A stretch of 64,000 bases of DNA, taken from NCBI GenBank assembly GCA_035547055.1, contig DASZVN010000052.1, positions 29,191 through 93,190 of the forward strand, in the 5' to 3' direction. A program made the translations under genes and the position numbers. Below the pieces are notes generated by a model. It was not told the origin of the DNA, searched no databases, and worked only from the letters and a program-made list of their open reading frames with translations. Positions 52,049-60,992 of this stretch are shown here, piece by piece (position 1 is the first letter of the stretch; each line of letters begins with the position of its first letter). Source of the stretch: DASZVN01 sp035547055 (GTDB lineage: Bacteria > Pseudomonadota > Alphaproteobacteria > Rhizobiales > Methylopilaceae).

Positions 52049-53119
52049 ATGGACGTCAGGGCGTTCGGCGCCATCGACTGCGACGTCCATCCCTCCGTTC
52101 CCAGCACGCGGGCGCTGCTGCCTTATCTCGACGCCCATTGGCGCGAGGTCTTTCGCGTGCGCGGCATCGACACGCAGGACTTCGAGAGCGCGTGCTACCC
52201 CGCCGCCGCGCCGCTCTCCGGCCGGCCGGACTGGCGCGGGGAGGGGCCGCCCGGTGCCGATTTCGATCTCTTTCGTCGCGAAGCGCTCGACCGCTTCGGT
52301 TCGCGCATCGCCATCTGCAACGTGATCCATGGCGCCCAGGCGCTCTTCAATGCCGACATCGCCGCCGCCTTCTGCAAAGCGATCAACGACTGGCTCGCCG
52401 CCGAGTGGCTCGACCGCGACCCGCGCCTCCGCGCCTCGATCGTCGTGCCCTGGCAGGACCCGGCACTCGCCGTCGCCGAGATCGAGCGGCGCGCGGTCGA
52501 CCCACGCTTCGTCCAGGTCTTGGTCCTCGCCATGGGCGAGACGCCGCCGGGTCGTCGCCACCATTGGCCGATCTACGAGGCCGCGGCCCATCACGGCCTG
52601 CCGCTCGGCATCCATGCCGGCTCGGCCTATCGCCACGCGCCGACGCCGGGCGGCTGGCCAGCCTCCTATCTCGGCGACTACATCGCCTTCGGCAACGGCT
52701 TCGAGTCCGCGCTTCTCAGCCTGATCGCCGAGGGCGTGTTCGCGCACATCCCGGAGCTGCGGGTGGTGCTGCTCGAATCCGGCGTGAGCTGGCTGCCCGG
52801 CTTCCTCTGGCGCACCGACAAGACCTGGCGCGGAGTGCGTTCCGAAATCCCCTGGGTGAAGGATCCCCCGTCCGACTATGTGCGCCGCCACGTCCGCCTG
52901 ACCGCACAACCGCTCGACGTGCCGGACGACCCCGCGGTGCTCGCGGTGCTGGCCGAGCAGATCGACGCGGGCACACTCCTTCTGTTCGCGACCGACTTTC
53001 CGCATTGGCAATTCGACGGCGACAACGTTTTGCCGCCGCTTCTCGCCGCGGAACCGTTCGCGTCGCGCGTGCTGGTGGAGAATGCGCTTGCGACCTATCC
53101 TCGCCTCAGCCTGAGCTAG
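52049..53119 (+). CDS. Amidohydrolase-2 family protein
   Basis: 356-aa metal-dependent hydrolase. It opens AFGAIDCDVHPSVPS (DxDxH type), with PLGIHAGSAYRHAP, LRVVLLESGVSWLPGFLWRT, and LLFATDFPHWQFDGD at the C-terminal metal Asp. ATG 52049 has GGAGGG ten bases upstream; ATG 51998 is in frame but weaker. It is paralogous to the next gene, 11 bp downstream. The SDxPHW ending is typical of decarboxylase/hydrolase members related to ACMSD. Substrate unknown. Confidence 0.82.
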   Translation: MDVRAFGAIDCDVHPSVPSTRALLPYLDAHWREVFRVRGIDTQDFESACYPAAAPLSGRPDWRGEGPPGADFDLFRREALDRFGSRIAICNVIHGAQALFNADIAAAFCKAINDWLAAEWLDRDPRLRASIVVPWQDPALAVAEIERRAVDPRFVQVLVLAMGETPPGRRHHWPIYEAAAHHGLPLGIHAGSAYRHAPTPGGWPASYLGDYIAFGNGFESALLSLIAEGVFAHIPELRVVLLESGVSWLPGFLWRTDKTWRGVRSEIPWVKDPPSDYVRRHVRLTAQPLDVPDDPAVLAVLAEQIDAGTLLLFATDFPHWQFDGDNVLPPLLAAEPFASRVLVENALATYPRLSLS

Positions 53120-53129
53120 CGAGGCCACG

Positions 53130-54239
53130 ATGTCGCTCGCCGAACTCGCCCGACCGACCGCGCCGGACGCGCGCCTCGGCCTGATCGACTGTGACATCCA
53201 CCCGTCCTTCGCCGGCGGGCTGGATGAGATGCGGCCGTTCCTCGATCCGCGCTGGCACGGCTATCTTGCGACCTACGGCGGCGTCCTGATGCGCCAGGCG
53301 CTCGGCAAGACGCTGCCCTACCCGCGGATGCAGGCGGGCCTCGGCCGCGCCGATGCCTGGCCGCCCGAAGGCGGGGCGCCGGGCTCGAGCCTCCGCTTCA
53401 TGCAGGAGCAGCATCTCGATCCGAACGGCGTCGCCTTCGGCCTGCTGCAGCCGATCAGCCTGGCCCACATGCAGCGCAATCCCGACTTCGGCATCGCCAT
53501 GGCGGCCGCAATCAACGATTGGCAGGTCGCAGCCTGGACCGGCCGCGACCGGCGCCTCAAGGGCGCGATCGTCGTCTATCCCGACGCCGCCGAGGCCGCC
53601 GTTGCCGAGATCCGACGTTCGGCCGCCAACGCCGACTTCGTGCAGATCGCCTTCCCGCCGCGCACGACCGAACTCGCCGGCAGCAGGCGCTACTGGCCGA
53701 TCTTCGCCGCCGCCGAGGAGCACGACCTTCCGATCGGCCTCCACGCCAGTGGCTTCAACGGCCATGCCAACACCGCGAGCGGCTGGCCGTCGTTCTACAT
53801 CGAGGACCATTACGCCATCGTCCAGGGCATGCAGGCGCTGGTGACGAGCCTCGTGCTGTCCGGCGTCCTCGAGCGCTTCCCGCGGCTCCGGATGGTGCTG
53901 ATCGAGGGCGGACTCGGCTGGATCCCGGCGCTCGGCTGGCGGCTCGACAAGCACTGGGCGCGGCTGCGGGACGAGGTGCCCGAGGTGCGGCGCCCGCCCT
54001 CCGAATATATCCGCGAGAACATCTGGTTCACCACTCAGCCGATCGAAGAGCCGCCGCAGCCCAGAGACCTCGCGCAGCTCTTCGACTGGATCGGCTGGGA
54101 TCGCCTGCTGTTCTCCACCGACTATCCGCACTGGGATTTCGACGATCCGAAGCATGCGCTGCGGATAAAGCTGACCGACGCGCAACGCCGGCAGCTCTTT
54201 CACGACAATGCCCGGCAGGTCTATCGCCGGCTCGGGTGA
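53130..54239 (+). CDS. Amidohydrolase-2 family protein
   Basis: 369-aa metal-dependent hydrolase. It has LGLIDCDIHPSFAGG, QEQHLDPNGVAFGLLQP, PIGLHASGFNGHANT, LRMVLIEGGLGWIPALGWRL and LLFSTDYPHWDFDDP, the same layout as its upstream paralogue. Tandem genes of this kind may form heteromers or act on consecutive intermediates. An ABC transporter operon begins 25 bp downstream on the same strand, so both enzymes probably process its cargo (inference). Confidence 0.82.
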   Translation: MSLAELARPTAPDARLGLIDCDIHPSFAGGLDEMRPFLDPRWHGYLATYGGVLMRQALGKTLPYPRMQAGLGRADAWPPEGGAPGSSLRFMQEQHLDPNGVAFGLLQPISLAHMQRNPDFGIAMAAAINDWQVAAWTGRDRRLKGAIVVYPDAAEAAVAEIRRSAANADFVQIAFPPRTTELAGSRRYWPIFAAAEEHDLPIGLHASGFNGHANTASGWPSFYIEDHYAIVQGMQALVTSLVLSGVLERFPRLRMVLIEGGLGWIPALGWRLDKHWARLRDEVPEVRRPPSEYIRENIWFTTQPIEEPPQPRDLAQLFDWIGWDRLLFSTDYPHWDFDDPKHALRIKLTDAQRRQLFHDNARQVYRRLG

Positions 54240-54264
54240 CACAAACCTGTCAGGGGAGGATGCG

Positions 54265-55404
54265 ATGACGGGGAAGGCGTTTCTGTGGGCCGCGGCGGTC
54301 GCTGCCGCGGGCCTTGCCGCCGCGGCCGGTGCACCGCGAGCGAGCGCCGAAGATCTGGTCATCGGCGAGATCGGCTCGCTGACCGGGCCGGCGGCGGCCT
54401 TCGACAAGTCGGTGGTCGACGGCGTGGCGGCCGAGATCAAGGACTGGAACAACCGCGGCGGCTTCAAGGGCGGCAAGGTCACGATCGAGCTGCTCGACGA
54501 CGGCTCGAACGCGGTCGACGCCGTCACGGTCTACCGCAAGCTCGCGCAGGACAAGCGCATCAACGTCGTCATCGGCGCCTCGCCGAGCCCGTCGCTTCTC
54601 GCCATGAAGGCGGTGTCGGACGAGTTCGCCATCCCGACGATCGGCACCGCGACGGTGGCCCAGCTCGGCAAGCCGGCGGCCAAGTATTTCTTCCGCGCGC
54701 TGCCGAGCACCGAAGACTACATGAGCGGCCTCGTCCACTGGGTGAAGGCGCACGGCTACCACACCCTCGCCATCCTCAACCCGAGCGGCGCCACCGGCCA
54801 GAGCGAGGCGACGCTCTTGAAGAAGCTCGCCCCCGCGGCGGGCCTCAAGATCGTCGCTGCCGAGACCTACAACGACAGCGACACCAACTTCACCGCCCAG
54901 CTCGTCAACATCCGCAACGCCAAGCCGGACTTCTTCTATTGCGGCATCATCGGCGGCCCGTCGGTGACGATCTTCAAGCAGCTCAAGCAGCTTCGGCTGA
55001 CGATGCCGGTCGCGATCCATTCCTCGTCGTTCAACCCGGCCTTTTATGCCGGCATCGGCGGCATTGCCCAGGCCGAGGGGGTCTACACCCCGATCGAGCG
55101 CGGCGCCCTCGCGAGCAGCGCGAGCGGCCTCACGCTCGACCTCTTCAAGCGGGCGAGCGCCATTCTCGGCCATCCCGCCACCAACCTGAACACCGCCGGC
55201 TGGGACACCGCCATGATGGTGGAGCACGCCATCGAGACCTCCGACGGCACGCGCGACGGCATCCGCAACGCGATGGAGGCCACCAAGGACCTGCCGGTGA
55301 TCGGCGGCGTGATGTCCTATGCGCCGGACGACCACGGCGGCAAGGACGAGCGCAGCATCGGCATCGGCCGGATGGTGGGCGGCAGGATCGTCGAAGCCAA
55401 ATAG
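54265..55404 (+). CDS. ABC transporter substrate-binding protein, type I (LivK-like)
   Basis: 379-aa Peripla_BP_6 protein. Signal peptide about residues 1-28 (ASAED cleavage). The mature start LVIGEIGSLTGPAAAFDKS, DWNNRGGFKGGKVTIELLDD and FFRALPSTEDYMSGLVHW are typical of HAAT proteins, several of which bind aromatic acids. ATG 54265 follows CAGGGGAGGATGCG. It is the first gene of a four-gene transporter operon that follows two amidohydrolases. Confidence 0.92.
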   Translation: MTGKAFLWAAAVAAAGLAAAAGAPRASAEDLVIGEIGSLTGPAAAFDKSVVDGVAAEIKDWNNRGGFKGGKVTIELLDDGSNAVDAVTVYRKLAQDKRINVVIGASPSPSLLAMKAVSDEFAIPTIGTATVAQLGKPAAKYFFRALPSTEDYMSGLVHWVKAHGYHTLAILNPSGATGQSEATLLKKLAPAAGLKIVAAETYNDSDTNFTAQLVNIRNAKPDFFYCGIIGGPSVTIFKQLKQLRLTMPVAIHSSSFNPAFYAGIGGIAQAEGVYTPIERGALASSASGLTLDLFKRASAILGHPATNLNTAGWDTAMMVEHAIETSDGTRDGIRNAMEATKDLPVIGGVMSYAPDDHGGKDERSIGIGRMVGGRIVEAK

Positions 55405-55425
55405 GCGGCCGGGCAGGCCGGGGCC

Positions 55426-56316
55426 GTGGACCTCGCCACCTTCGACCAGTTCGCCCTGTCGGGCCTCGTGACCGGCTGCGTCTATGCGCTGGTCGCGATG
55501 GGCTTTGTGCTGTGCGCCAACGTCTCGGGCGTCGTGAACTTCGCCCAGGGCGAATACGTGATGATCGGCGGGCTGGTGACGGCGAGCCTGGTCGGGCTCG
55601 GCGTCCCGCTTGCCGCCGCGGCGCTCGCGGCGGTCGTGCTGGGGGCGGCGCTCGGCTTCGTGCAGGAGCGGCTGACGGTCACGCCGATCCGCCGCGCGCC
55701 GATGTTCGTGCAGATCACGGTGACGCTCGCCGCCGCCGTGCTGGTGCGAAGCGTCGCGCTCGTCGTCGCCGGGAAGGACCCTTACGGCCTGCCCGGCTTC
55801 GTCAGCGACGACGTCTTCGAGATCGGCGGCGCCATCCTGCCGTATCAGGTGCTCCTGGTATGGGGCGCGACGGCGGCGATGGTCGGCGGCACCGGCTGGC
55901 TCCTCGGGCGCACCGCGCTCGGCCGTGCCATCCGCTGCGTCTCGATCAACCCGCTCGCCGCCGACCTCATGGGCATCGACAGCGCCCGCATCAGCACGCT
56001 CGTCTTCACCGCGAGCGGAGCGATGGGCGCGCTCGCTGGGTTGGTCATGGTGCCGGTGACGTCGGTGTCATGGGATTCCGGCATCGAATACGGACTCAAG
56101 GGCTTCACCGGTGCGCTCTTGGGCGGCTTCCGCTCCCCGCTCCGCGCCACCCTCGGCGGGCTCGCCATCGGCCTCGCCGAGTCGCTCTCGGCCGGCTACA
56201 TCTCCTCGCAGAGCAAGGACATCATCACCTACGGGGCGCTCCTGCTCTATCTCATGGTGCAGGGCGGCGCCTTCGCCGTCGGCCGCCGCCGCGGCGACCA
56301 CGCGGAAGCGCATTGA
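55426..56316 (+). CDS. livH: LIV-type ABC transporter permease LivH
   Basis: 296-aa inner-membrane permease starting with GTG 55426. It has FALSGLVTGCVYALVAMGFV, NVSGVVNFAQGEYVMIGG and the coupling loop CVSINPLAADLMGIDSARIS. About eight hydrophobic helices. A short CGGCC/GGCCG hairpin lies in the gap after the SBP gene. It precedes a permease-ATPase fusion by seven bases. Confidence 0.9.
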   Translation: MDLATFDQFALSGLVTGCVYALVAMGFVLCANVSGVVNFAQGEYVMIGGLVTASLVGLGVPLAAAALAAVVLGAALGFVQERLTVTPIRRAPMFVQITVTLAAAVLVRSVALVVAGKDPYGLPGFVSDDVFEIGGAILPYQVLLVWGATAAMVGGTGWLLGRTALGRAIRCVSINPLAADLMGIDSARISTLVFTASGAMGALAGLVMVPVTSVSWDSGIEYGLKGFTGALLGGFRSPLRATLGGLAIGLAESLSAGYISSQSKDIITYGALLLYLMVQGGAFAVGRRRGDHAEAH

Positions 56317-56323
56317 GGCGGCC

Positions 56324-58144
56324 ATGGACGGCATCGAACAGGCCATCGCCGCCCGGCCGCCACGCGATCTCCGCTGGCCGCTCTTCGCCGCCTTCCTCGC
56401 GGCGATCCTGCTATATCCGATCGCCTTCGGCTCGAGCTATGCGCTCGGCGCCGGCATCACCGTCGGCCTCATGGCGATCGCGACCGTCGGCTTCGTTCTC
56501 CTGGTCGGCTATGCCCACCAGCTCGCCATCGGTCAGGCCGCGTTCTGCATGATCGGCGGCTATGGCAGCGCCGTCCTTACGACGCGGGCGGGCTGGGACC
56601 CGCTCGCGGCGATGCTCGTCTGCGCGCCGGTCTCGATGATCGTGGCCTATGTCGTCGGCCGGCCGGTGCTGCGCCTGCACGGCTACGCGCTGGCGATGGC
56701 CTCGCTCGCGCTCCAGCTCATCCTCGGTTTCGTCGTGACGCAGACGACAGGGCTGACCGGCGGCGCCCTGGGCATCAATGGGGTTCCGAAGTTCGCGCTG
56801 TTCGGCCATGTGCTGGACAGCGACCGCGCCTTCTTCACCTTCGTCTGGCTGGTCGTGGCGCTGGCGGTGCTGATCGGTCTCAACATCGACCGCTCGCGCG
56901 TCGGCCGCAGCCTCAAGGCGATCGCGGCCAGCGAGCGCGCCGCGAGCTCGGTCGCGATCGACCTGCCGGCGCACAAGGTCCAGATGTTCGTGCTGAGCGC
57001 CGGGCTTGCGAGCCTCGCCGGCAGCCTCACCGTCCACTATCTCCGCGTCATCGAGCCGAATGTCTTCGGCCTGCAATACAGCCTGAACCTCATCACCGCC
57101 GTCGTTGCCGGCGGCATGTACTCGATCTGGGGCGGCATCATGGGCGCCGCCGCCATCGTCTTCCTGCGCGAAACGCTCCGCCTCGCCTCGCTGCCGCTCC
57201 TCGAAGGCGTCATCATGGGCGGCCTGACGATGATCGTGCTGTTGCTCTTTCCGCGCGGCATTGCGGGCGGCATCGCCGTCTTGTCGGAGCGCTTCCTCGG
57301 CCGCGCCGGGGCCGACTTTGCCGCGATGCCGGCGGCCGAAGGGGAGGGCGCTGCCATTCCGCCCGGGGCCGCGACGGCAGGGGCGGAAGAGCCGGTGCTC
57401 GTGGTCGAGGACGCCTCGCGTGCCTTCGGCAGCCTGAAGGCGGTGGACGAGGTCGGCTTCGCCGTGCCACGCGGCTCGATCACGGCGCTGATCGGGCCGA
57501 ACGGCGCCGGCAAGACCACGCTCTTCAACCTGATCTCCGGCGACCAGCCGATCGATTCCGGTCGCGTCCTCCTCGAGGGCCGGCGCATCGATGCGCTGTC
57601 CGGCCCGGCGGTGGCGCGCCTCGGCCTCGCCCGCACCTTCCAGAACCTCGAGCTGTTCGACAACCTGACGGTGCTGGAAAACGTGATGTGCGGCTGCACC
57701 CGCCGCACCCGGACCTCGCTCGCCGAGGTCGTGCTGCGGCTGCCGCGCATCGGTGCCGAGGAGCGCCGCCTCGCCGCCGAGGCGCGCCACTGGCTCGCGT
57801 TCGTCGGCCTCGGTGGGAGCGAAGCGCGGACGCCGGGCACGCTGCCTTTCGGTCATCAGCGCCTCCTGGAGATCGCCCGCGCGCTGGCGCTCCGCCCGGT
57901 GCTCCTCCTTCTCGACGAGCCGGCCTCCGGCCTGAACGACAGCGAGACCGAGCAGCTCGCCGACCTCATCCTCCGCATCCGCGCGAGCGGCATCACCGTG
58001 CTCCTGGTCGAGCACGACATCCGCCTGGTGATGGGCCTCGCCGACCACATCGTCGTGGTCGATCACGGCCGCAAGATCGCCGAGGGCCCGCCCGAGCCCG
58101 TGCGCCGCGACCCCCAGGTCCGCGCCGCCTATCTCGGAAGCTGA
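56324..58144 (+). CDS. LivM-LivG fusion: ABC permease with C-terminal ATP-binding domain
   Basis: 606-aa fusion. Residues 1-325 are a LivM permease (GFVLLVGYAHQLAIGQAAF; SLKAIAASERAASSVAIDL coupling loop; about ten helices). A linker of about 25 residues leads to a LivG ATPase at 350-606: Walker A GPNGAGKTTLFNLISG near 391, Q-loop LARTFQNLELFDNLTVLE, signature LPFGHQRLLEIARAL, Walker B LLLLDEPASGLNDSE, switch LVEHDIRLV. Separate proteins are the rule in the other three LIV systems here. Fusions of this kind occur elsewhere in Alphaproteobacteria; the reading frame is continuous. Confidence 0.93.
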   Translation: MDGIEQAIAARPPRDLRWPLFAAFLAAILLYPIAFGSSYALGAGITVGLMAIATVGFVLLVGYAHQLAIGQAAFCMIGGYGSAVLTTRAGWDPLAAMLVCAPVSMIVAYVVGRPVLRLHGYALAMASLALQLILGFVVTQTTGLTGGALGINGVPKFALFGHVLDSDRAFFTFVWLVVALAVLIGLNIDRSRVGRSLKAIAASERAASSVAIDLPAHKVQMFVLSAGLASLAGSLTVHYLRVIEPNVFGLQYSLNLITAVVAGGMYSIWGGIMGAAAIVFLRETLRLASLPLLEGVIMGGLTMIVLLLFPRGIAGGIAVLSERFLGRAGADFAAMPAAEGEGAAIPPGAATAGAEEPVLVVEDASRAFGSLKAVDEVGFAVPRGSITALIGPNGAGKTTLFNLISGDQPIDSGRVLLEGRRIDALSGPAVARLGLARTFQNLELFDNLTVLENVMCGCTRRTRTSLAEVVLRLPRIGAEERRLAAEARHWLAFVGLGGSEARTPGTLPFGHQRLLEIARALALRPVLLLLDEPASGLNDSETEQLADLILRIRASGITVLLVEHDIRLVMGLADHIVVVDHGRKIAEGPPEPVRRDPQVRAAYLGS

Positions 58145-58146
58145 CG

Positions 58147-58947
58147 ATGCCGGCGTTGCTCGACATCGCAGGGCTCTCCGCCGGCTACGGCCGCACCGAG
58201 GTGCTGCACGGCATTTCGCTGGAGGTGCGGCAGGGCGAGATCGTCGCCTTGCTCGGCGCGAACGGCGCCGGTAAGTCGACCACGCTCAACACGGTGATGG
58301 GTCTCCTGCCGGCGCGCACCGGCGAAATCCGCTTCGACGGACAGTCGATCGCCTCGCGCCCGACGCGCGAGATCGTCCATCTCGGCCTCGTGCTGGTGCC
58401 GGAGCGGCGGCAGCTCTTCGGGCCGATGACGGTCGAGGAGAACCTCCTGGTCGGCGCCTATGCCCGCGCCGATCGGCCCGGCAAGGCGGCGCTCGCCGCC
58501 GACCTCGACGCCCAGTTCGCGCTGTTCCCGCGCCTCGGCGAGCGGCGGCGGCAGCTTGCGCGGTCGCTGAGCGGCGGCGAGCAGCAGATGGCCGCGATCG
58601 CCCGCGCGCTGATGGCGCGCCCGCGCCTCCTCCTCCTCGACGAGCCCTCGCTCGGCCTTGCGCCCCTGATCGTCGCGCAGATCATGGAGCAGATCGCGGA
58701 CCTTCGCCGTGGCGGCTGCACCATCCTTCTGGTCGAGCAGAACGCTCGTGTCGCGCTCGGCATCGCCGACCGCGCCTATGTGCTGGAGACCGGCTCGGTC
58801 GCGCTCGCCGGGCCTGCTGCCACGCTCATCGAGAACCCGGCAATCCAGGAAGCCTATCTAGGCGGGCAGGGCACCGGCGCCGACCGGCTGGAGCTGCGCA
58901 TTCGCGCCCGCGCGGCGAAATATGCCGCACGCGATGTCGTGCGCTGA
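58147..58947 (+). CDS. livF: LIV-type ABC transporter ATP-binding protein LivF
   Basis: 266-aa LivF ATPase: Walker A GANGAGKSTTLNTVMG, LVLVPERRQLFGPMTVEENL, signature LSGGEQQMAAIARALM, Walker B LLLLDEPSLGLAP, switch LVEQNARV. An extra tail of about 30 residues (GTGADRLELRIRARAAKYAA) extends past the normal end. ATG 58147 follows the fusion gene by two bases. It ends this transporter operon. An AGGCC/GGCCT hairpin at 58954-58967 follows. Confidence 0.92.
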   Translation: MPALLDIAGLSAGYGRTEVLHGISLEVRQGEIVALLGANGAGKSTTLNTVMGLLPARTGEIRFDGQSIASRPTREIVHLGLVLVPERRQLFGPMTVEENLLVGAYARADRPGKAALAADLDAQFALFPRLGERRRQLARSLSGGEQQMAAIARALMARPRLLLLDEPSLGLAPLIVAQIMEQIADLRRGGCTILLVEQNARVALGIADRAYVLETGSVALAGPAATLIENPAIQEAYLGGQGTGADRLELRIRARAAKYAARDVVR

Positions 58948-59178
58948 GGTAAAAGGCCACGCGGCCTGGGAGGCGAGCCGATCGCGAAGTGCCTTCCCAC
59001 CACCGCGACGCATTGCCGAAATCGCACGACTTAGAAGTTTGCGACGATAGGCCCGCTGCTGGCCGAGACCTGGGCGACAGGCGGCCGGACGGAGGCCAGA
59101 GATGCCGGCGATGCCTCAACGGGTGGCCTCGGCGACGGTGTCGAGCCGCGAGCTCCCCCCAATGCGACAGAGCCCGCT

Positions 59179-59895
59179 TTAGGAGCCCGAGCGGAAGAGG
59201 GCGACGATCGCGAGCCGTGTGCGGTCCAGATGCCGGGCGAGCAGGTCGATGCAATCGGGATCGCGCGCGATGACGGCTTCCATCAGCTCGCGGTGCTCTG
59301 CCACGATGTCGCGGCCGATCTGCGCCTGGTTGGCGCCGGCCACTCGCAGCGCCCGGTAGCGCTCCGTCTGGTCGACCATTTGATTGATGAATTTGAGCAG
59401 GCGCGGCGCCCCCGCGGCGGAAACCAGGCTGGTGTGGAATGCGCGATGGCGCGCTTCCCATTCCTCGATCGCCGCCTTCTTGTCGCCGGTCGCGGCCGGC
59501 AGCGGCGCCCGCTCCAGGCGATGGCCGGCAGCCAGGATCGCGCCCTCCCAGACGTCGTCGCCGTGCCGGATGGCGAGCGCCAGTGCCTCGCGCTCGAGCG
59601 CGATGCGGATGCGGTAGACGTCCTCGACATCATTGATCGACGGCAGGGGGACGCGCACGCCGCGATGGTTGGTCGCCTCGAGAAACTGCTCGCCGACGAG
59701 GCGGGCCAGCGCCTCCCGCAGCGGGCTGATGCCGCACGCATAGCGCTCGAGGAGATCGCGCGTGAGGAGGGCCGCACCGGCGGGCCATTCGCCCGACAGG
59801 ATATCCGCCTTCAGGGCGTCGTAGGCTTGCTGGGCAAGGGTTTCGCCAGCGCCGGAGGGGCGGGAGAGCGAGATCGAGTCAGCCATGGCCATCAT
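59179..59895 (-). CDS. GntR family (FCD domain) transcriptional regulator
   Basis: 238-aa FadR/FCD-type regulator. The winged helix is QQAYDALKADILSGEWPAGA with RDLLERYACGISPLREALARL. The FCD effector domain begins near DVYRIRIALEREALALAIR and includes EEWEARHRAFHTSLVSAAG and IVAEHRELMEAVIARD, with the His residues that usually bind metal or a carboxylate. The start lies among ATG 59895, 59892 and 59886; a TTG at 59934 would run into the operator region. It is divergent from the FAH/TRAP operon, which it probably controls. Confidence 0.88.
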   Translation of the reverse strand: MMAMADSISLSRPSGAGETLAQQAYDALKADILSGEWPAGAALLTRDLLERYACGISPLREALARLVGEQFLEATNHRGVRVPLPSINDVEDVYRIRIALEREALALAIRHGDDVWEGAILAAGHRLERAPLPAATGDKKAAIEEWEARHRAFHTSLVSAAGAPRLLKFINQMVDQTERYRALRVAGANQAQIGRDIVAEHRELMEAVIARDPDCIDLLARHLDRTRLAIVALFRSGS

Positions 59896-59947
59896 CTCTA
59901 GCAGATTGCCGTCAAGCTGTCCGATATTTTCCAATCAAAAAAACGTT

Positions 59948-59972
59948 TTCCAAACTCTTGACAAGATTGGAA
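59948..59972. promoter_or_regulatory. Predicted GntR operator overlapping the FAH/TRAP promoter
   Basis: TCTTGACAAGA (59956-59966) is a perfect palindrome centred on A59961. TTCCAA (59948-59953) and TTGGAA (59967-59972) extend it as outer arms with a two-base asymmetry. TTTTCCAATC at 59927-59936 repeats the outer arm further upstream. The position over the -35 element fits repression by the divergent GntR/FCD protein. Confidence 0.55.
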
Positions 59973-59986
59973 TGCGTGTGCAGCAT
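59958..59986 (+). promoter_or_regulatory. Predicted promoter of the FAH/TRAP operon
   Basis: TTGACA (59958-59963) is a perfect -35. After 17 bp CAGCAT (59981-59986) is a poor -10, matching three of six consensus bases. Transcription would start near 59993, 25 bases before the FAH-family ATG at 60018. The -35 is inside the predicted GntR operator. Confidence 0.45.
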
Positions 59987-60017
59987 TTCTCTCGGCTTTC
60001 AGAGGGCGGCGGGGAAC

Positions 60018-60914
60018 ATGTGGGGCTTGGCGACGGCGCTAATCGGAGGGCAGCCTGCGGCTTGCCTGGTCGTCGATGGGAAATTCCACGCCCTCGACGC
60101 GCTGGCGACACGCGCGGGGATGGCGTTGCCGTCCTCCGTCGTGGCGCTCTTTGCCGACTGGGTCGACAACGAGCCCCGGCTCGAACGACTGGCCGCTGCC
60201 GCCGCAGCGGAGACGCCGCTGGCCGACGTCCATCTGCTGGCGCCGCTGCTTTATCCCGGCAAGGTCCTCTGCGCCGGCGCGAACTACTACGACCACATGG
60301 CGGAGATGGGCTTTCCTGGCATCACCAAGGAAAGCCAGCGCCTGTTCTTCTTCATGAAGCCGCCGCGCAACGCGGTCGTCGGGCCGGGCGCGACCATCGT
60401 CATGCCGCGCGGCACCCGCGCGTTCGATTGGGAACTGGAGCTCGCCGCGGTGATCGGGCGCACGGCGCGCCATGTGACGCCGGAGACGGCCCTGTCGCAC
60501 GTCGCCGGCTACACGGTGGCGCTTGACATGTCCGCACGCGATTTCAACCAGGCGCCCGACCAGTTCTACAAGCTCGATTGGGTAGCCGGGAAGGCCAGCG
60601 ACACCTGTTGCCCCATCGGGCCCTGGATCGTTCCGGCCGCGGCGATCCCCGATCCCCAGGCCGTGACGCTGAGGCTCGCGGTCAACGGCGAGACCAAGCA
60701 GGATTCCGACGCCGGTAAGATGATCTTCTCGGTCGCCGAGCAGATCGCGCGGGCTTCCGAGATCATGACGCTCGATCCCGGCGATCTCGTCCTGACCGGC
60801 ACGCCGGCCGGCGTCGGCGCGCCGAAGAAGACCTTCCTGAAGGTCGGCGACCGGCTCGATGGAGACATCTCCGGGATCGGCAGGTTGTCGGTCGAGATCG
60901 CGCGAGAAGCGTGA
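60018..60914 (+). CDS. Fumarylacetoacetate hydrolase (FAH) family protein
   Basis: 298-aa FAH-fold enzyme. It has PGKVLCAGANYYDHMAEMG, then FFMKPPRNAVVGPGATI, the metal site FDWELELAAVIGR with the Glu pair, AGYTVALDMSARDFN with the Asp ligand, and LTGTPAGVGAPKK. Members act as C-C hydrolases, oxaloacetate or acylpyruvate hydrolases, or 2-oxo acid decarboxylases. ATG 60018 follows GGCGGGGAAC; upstream frame without homology was excluded. A TRAP transporter is encoded downstream, so it may process the imported acid. Confidence 0.88.
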   Translation: MWGLATALIGGQPAACLVVDGKFHALDALATRAGMALPSSVVALFADWVDNEPRLERLAAAAAAETPLADVHLLAPLLYPGKVLCAGANYYDHMAEMGFPGITKESQRLFFFMKPPRNAVVGPGATIVMPRGTRAFDWELELAAVIGRTARHVTPETALSHVAGYTVALDMSARDFNQAPDQFYKLDWVAGKASDTCCPIGPWIVPAAAIPDPQAVTLRLAVNGETKQDSDAGKMIFSVAEQIARASEIMTLDPGDLVLTGTPAGVGAPKKTFLKVGDRLDGDISGIGRLSVEIAREA

Positions 60915-60992
60915 GCGATGGCGCCGCAACGCGTCGCGGCGGCGACAGGCCGCCGGCGTCTCCTCGGAGACAACGAGCAGGGGGATAAGGAA

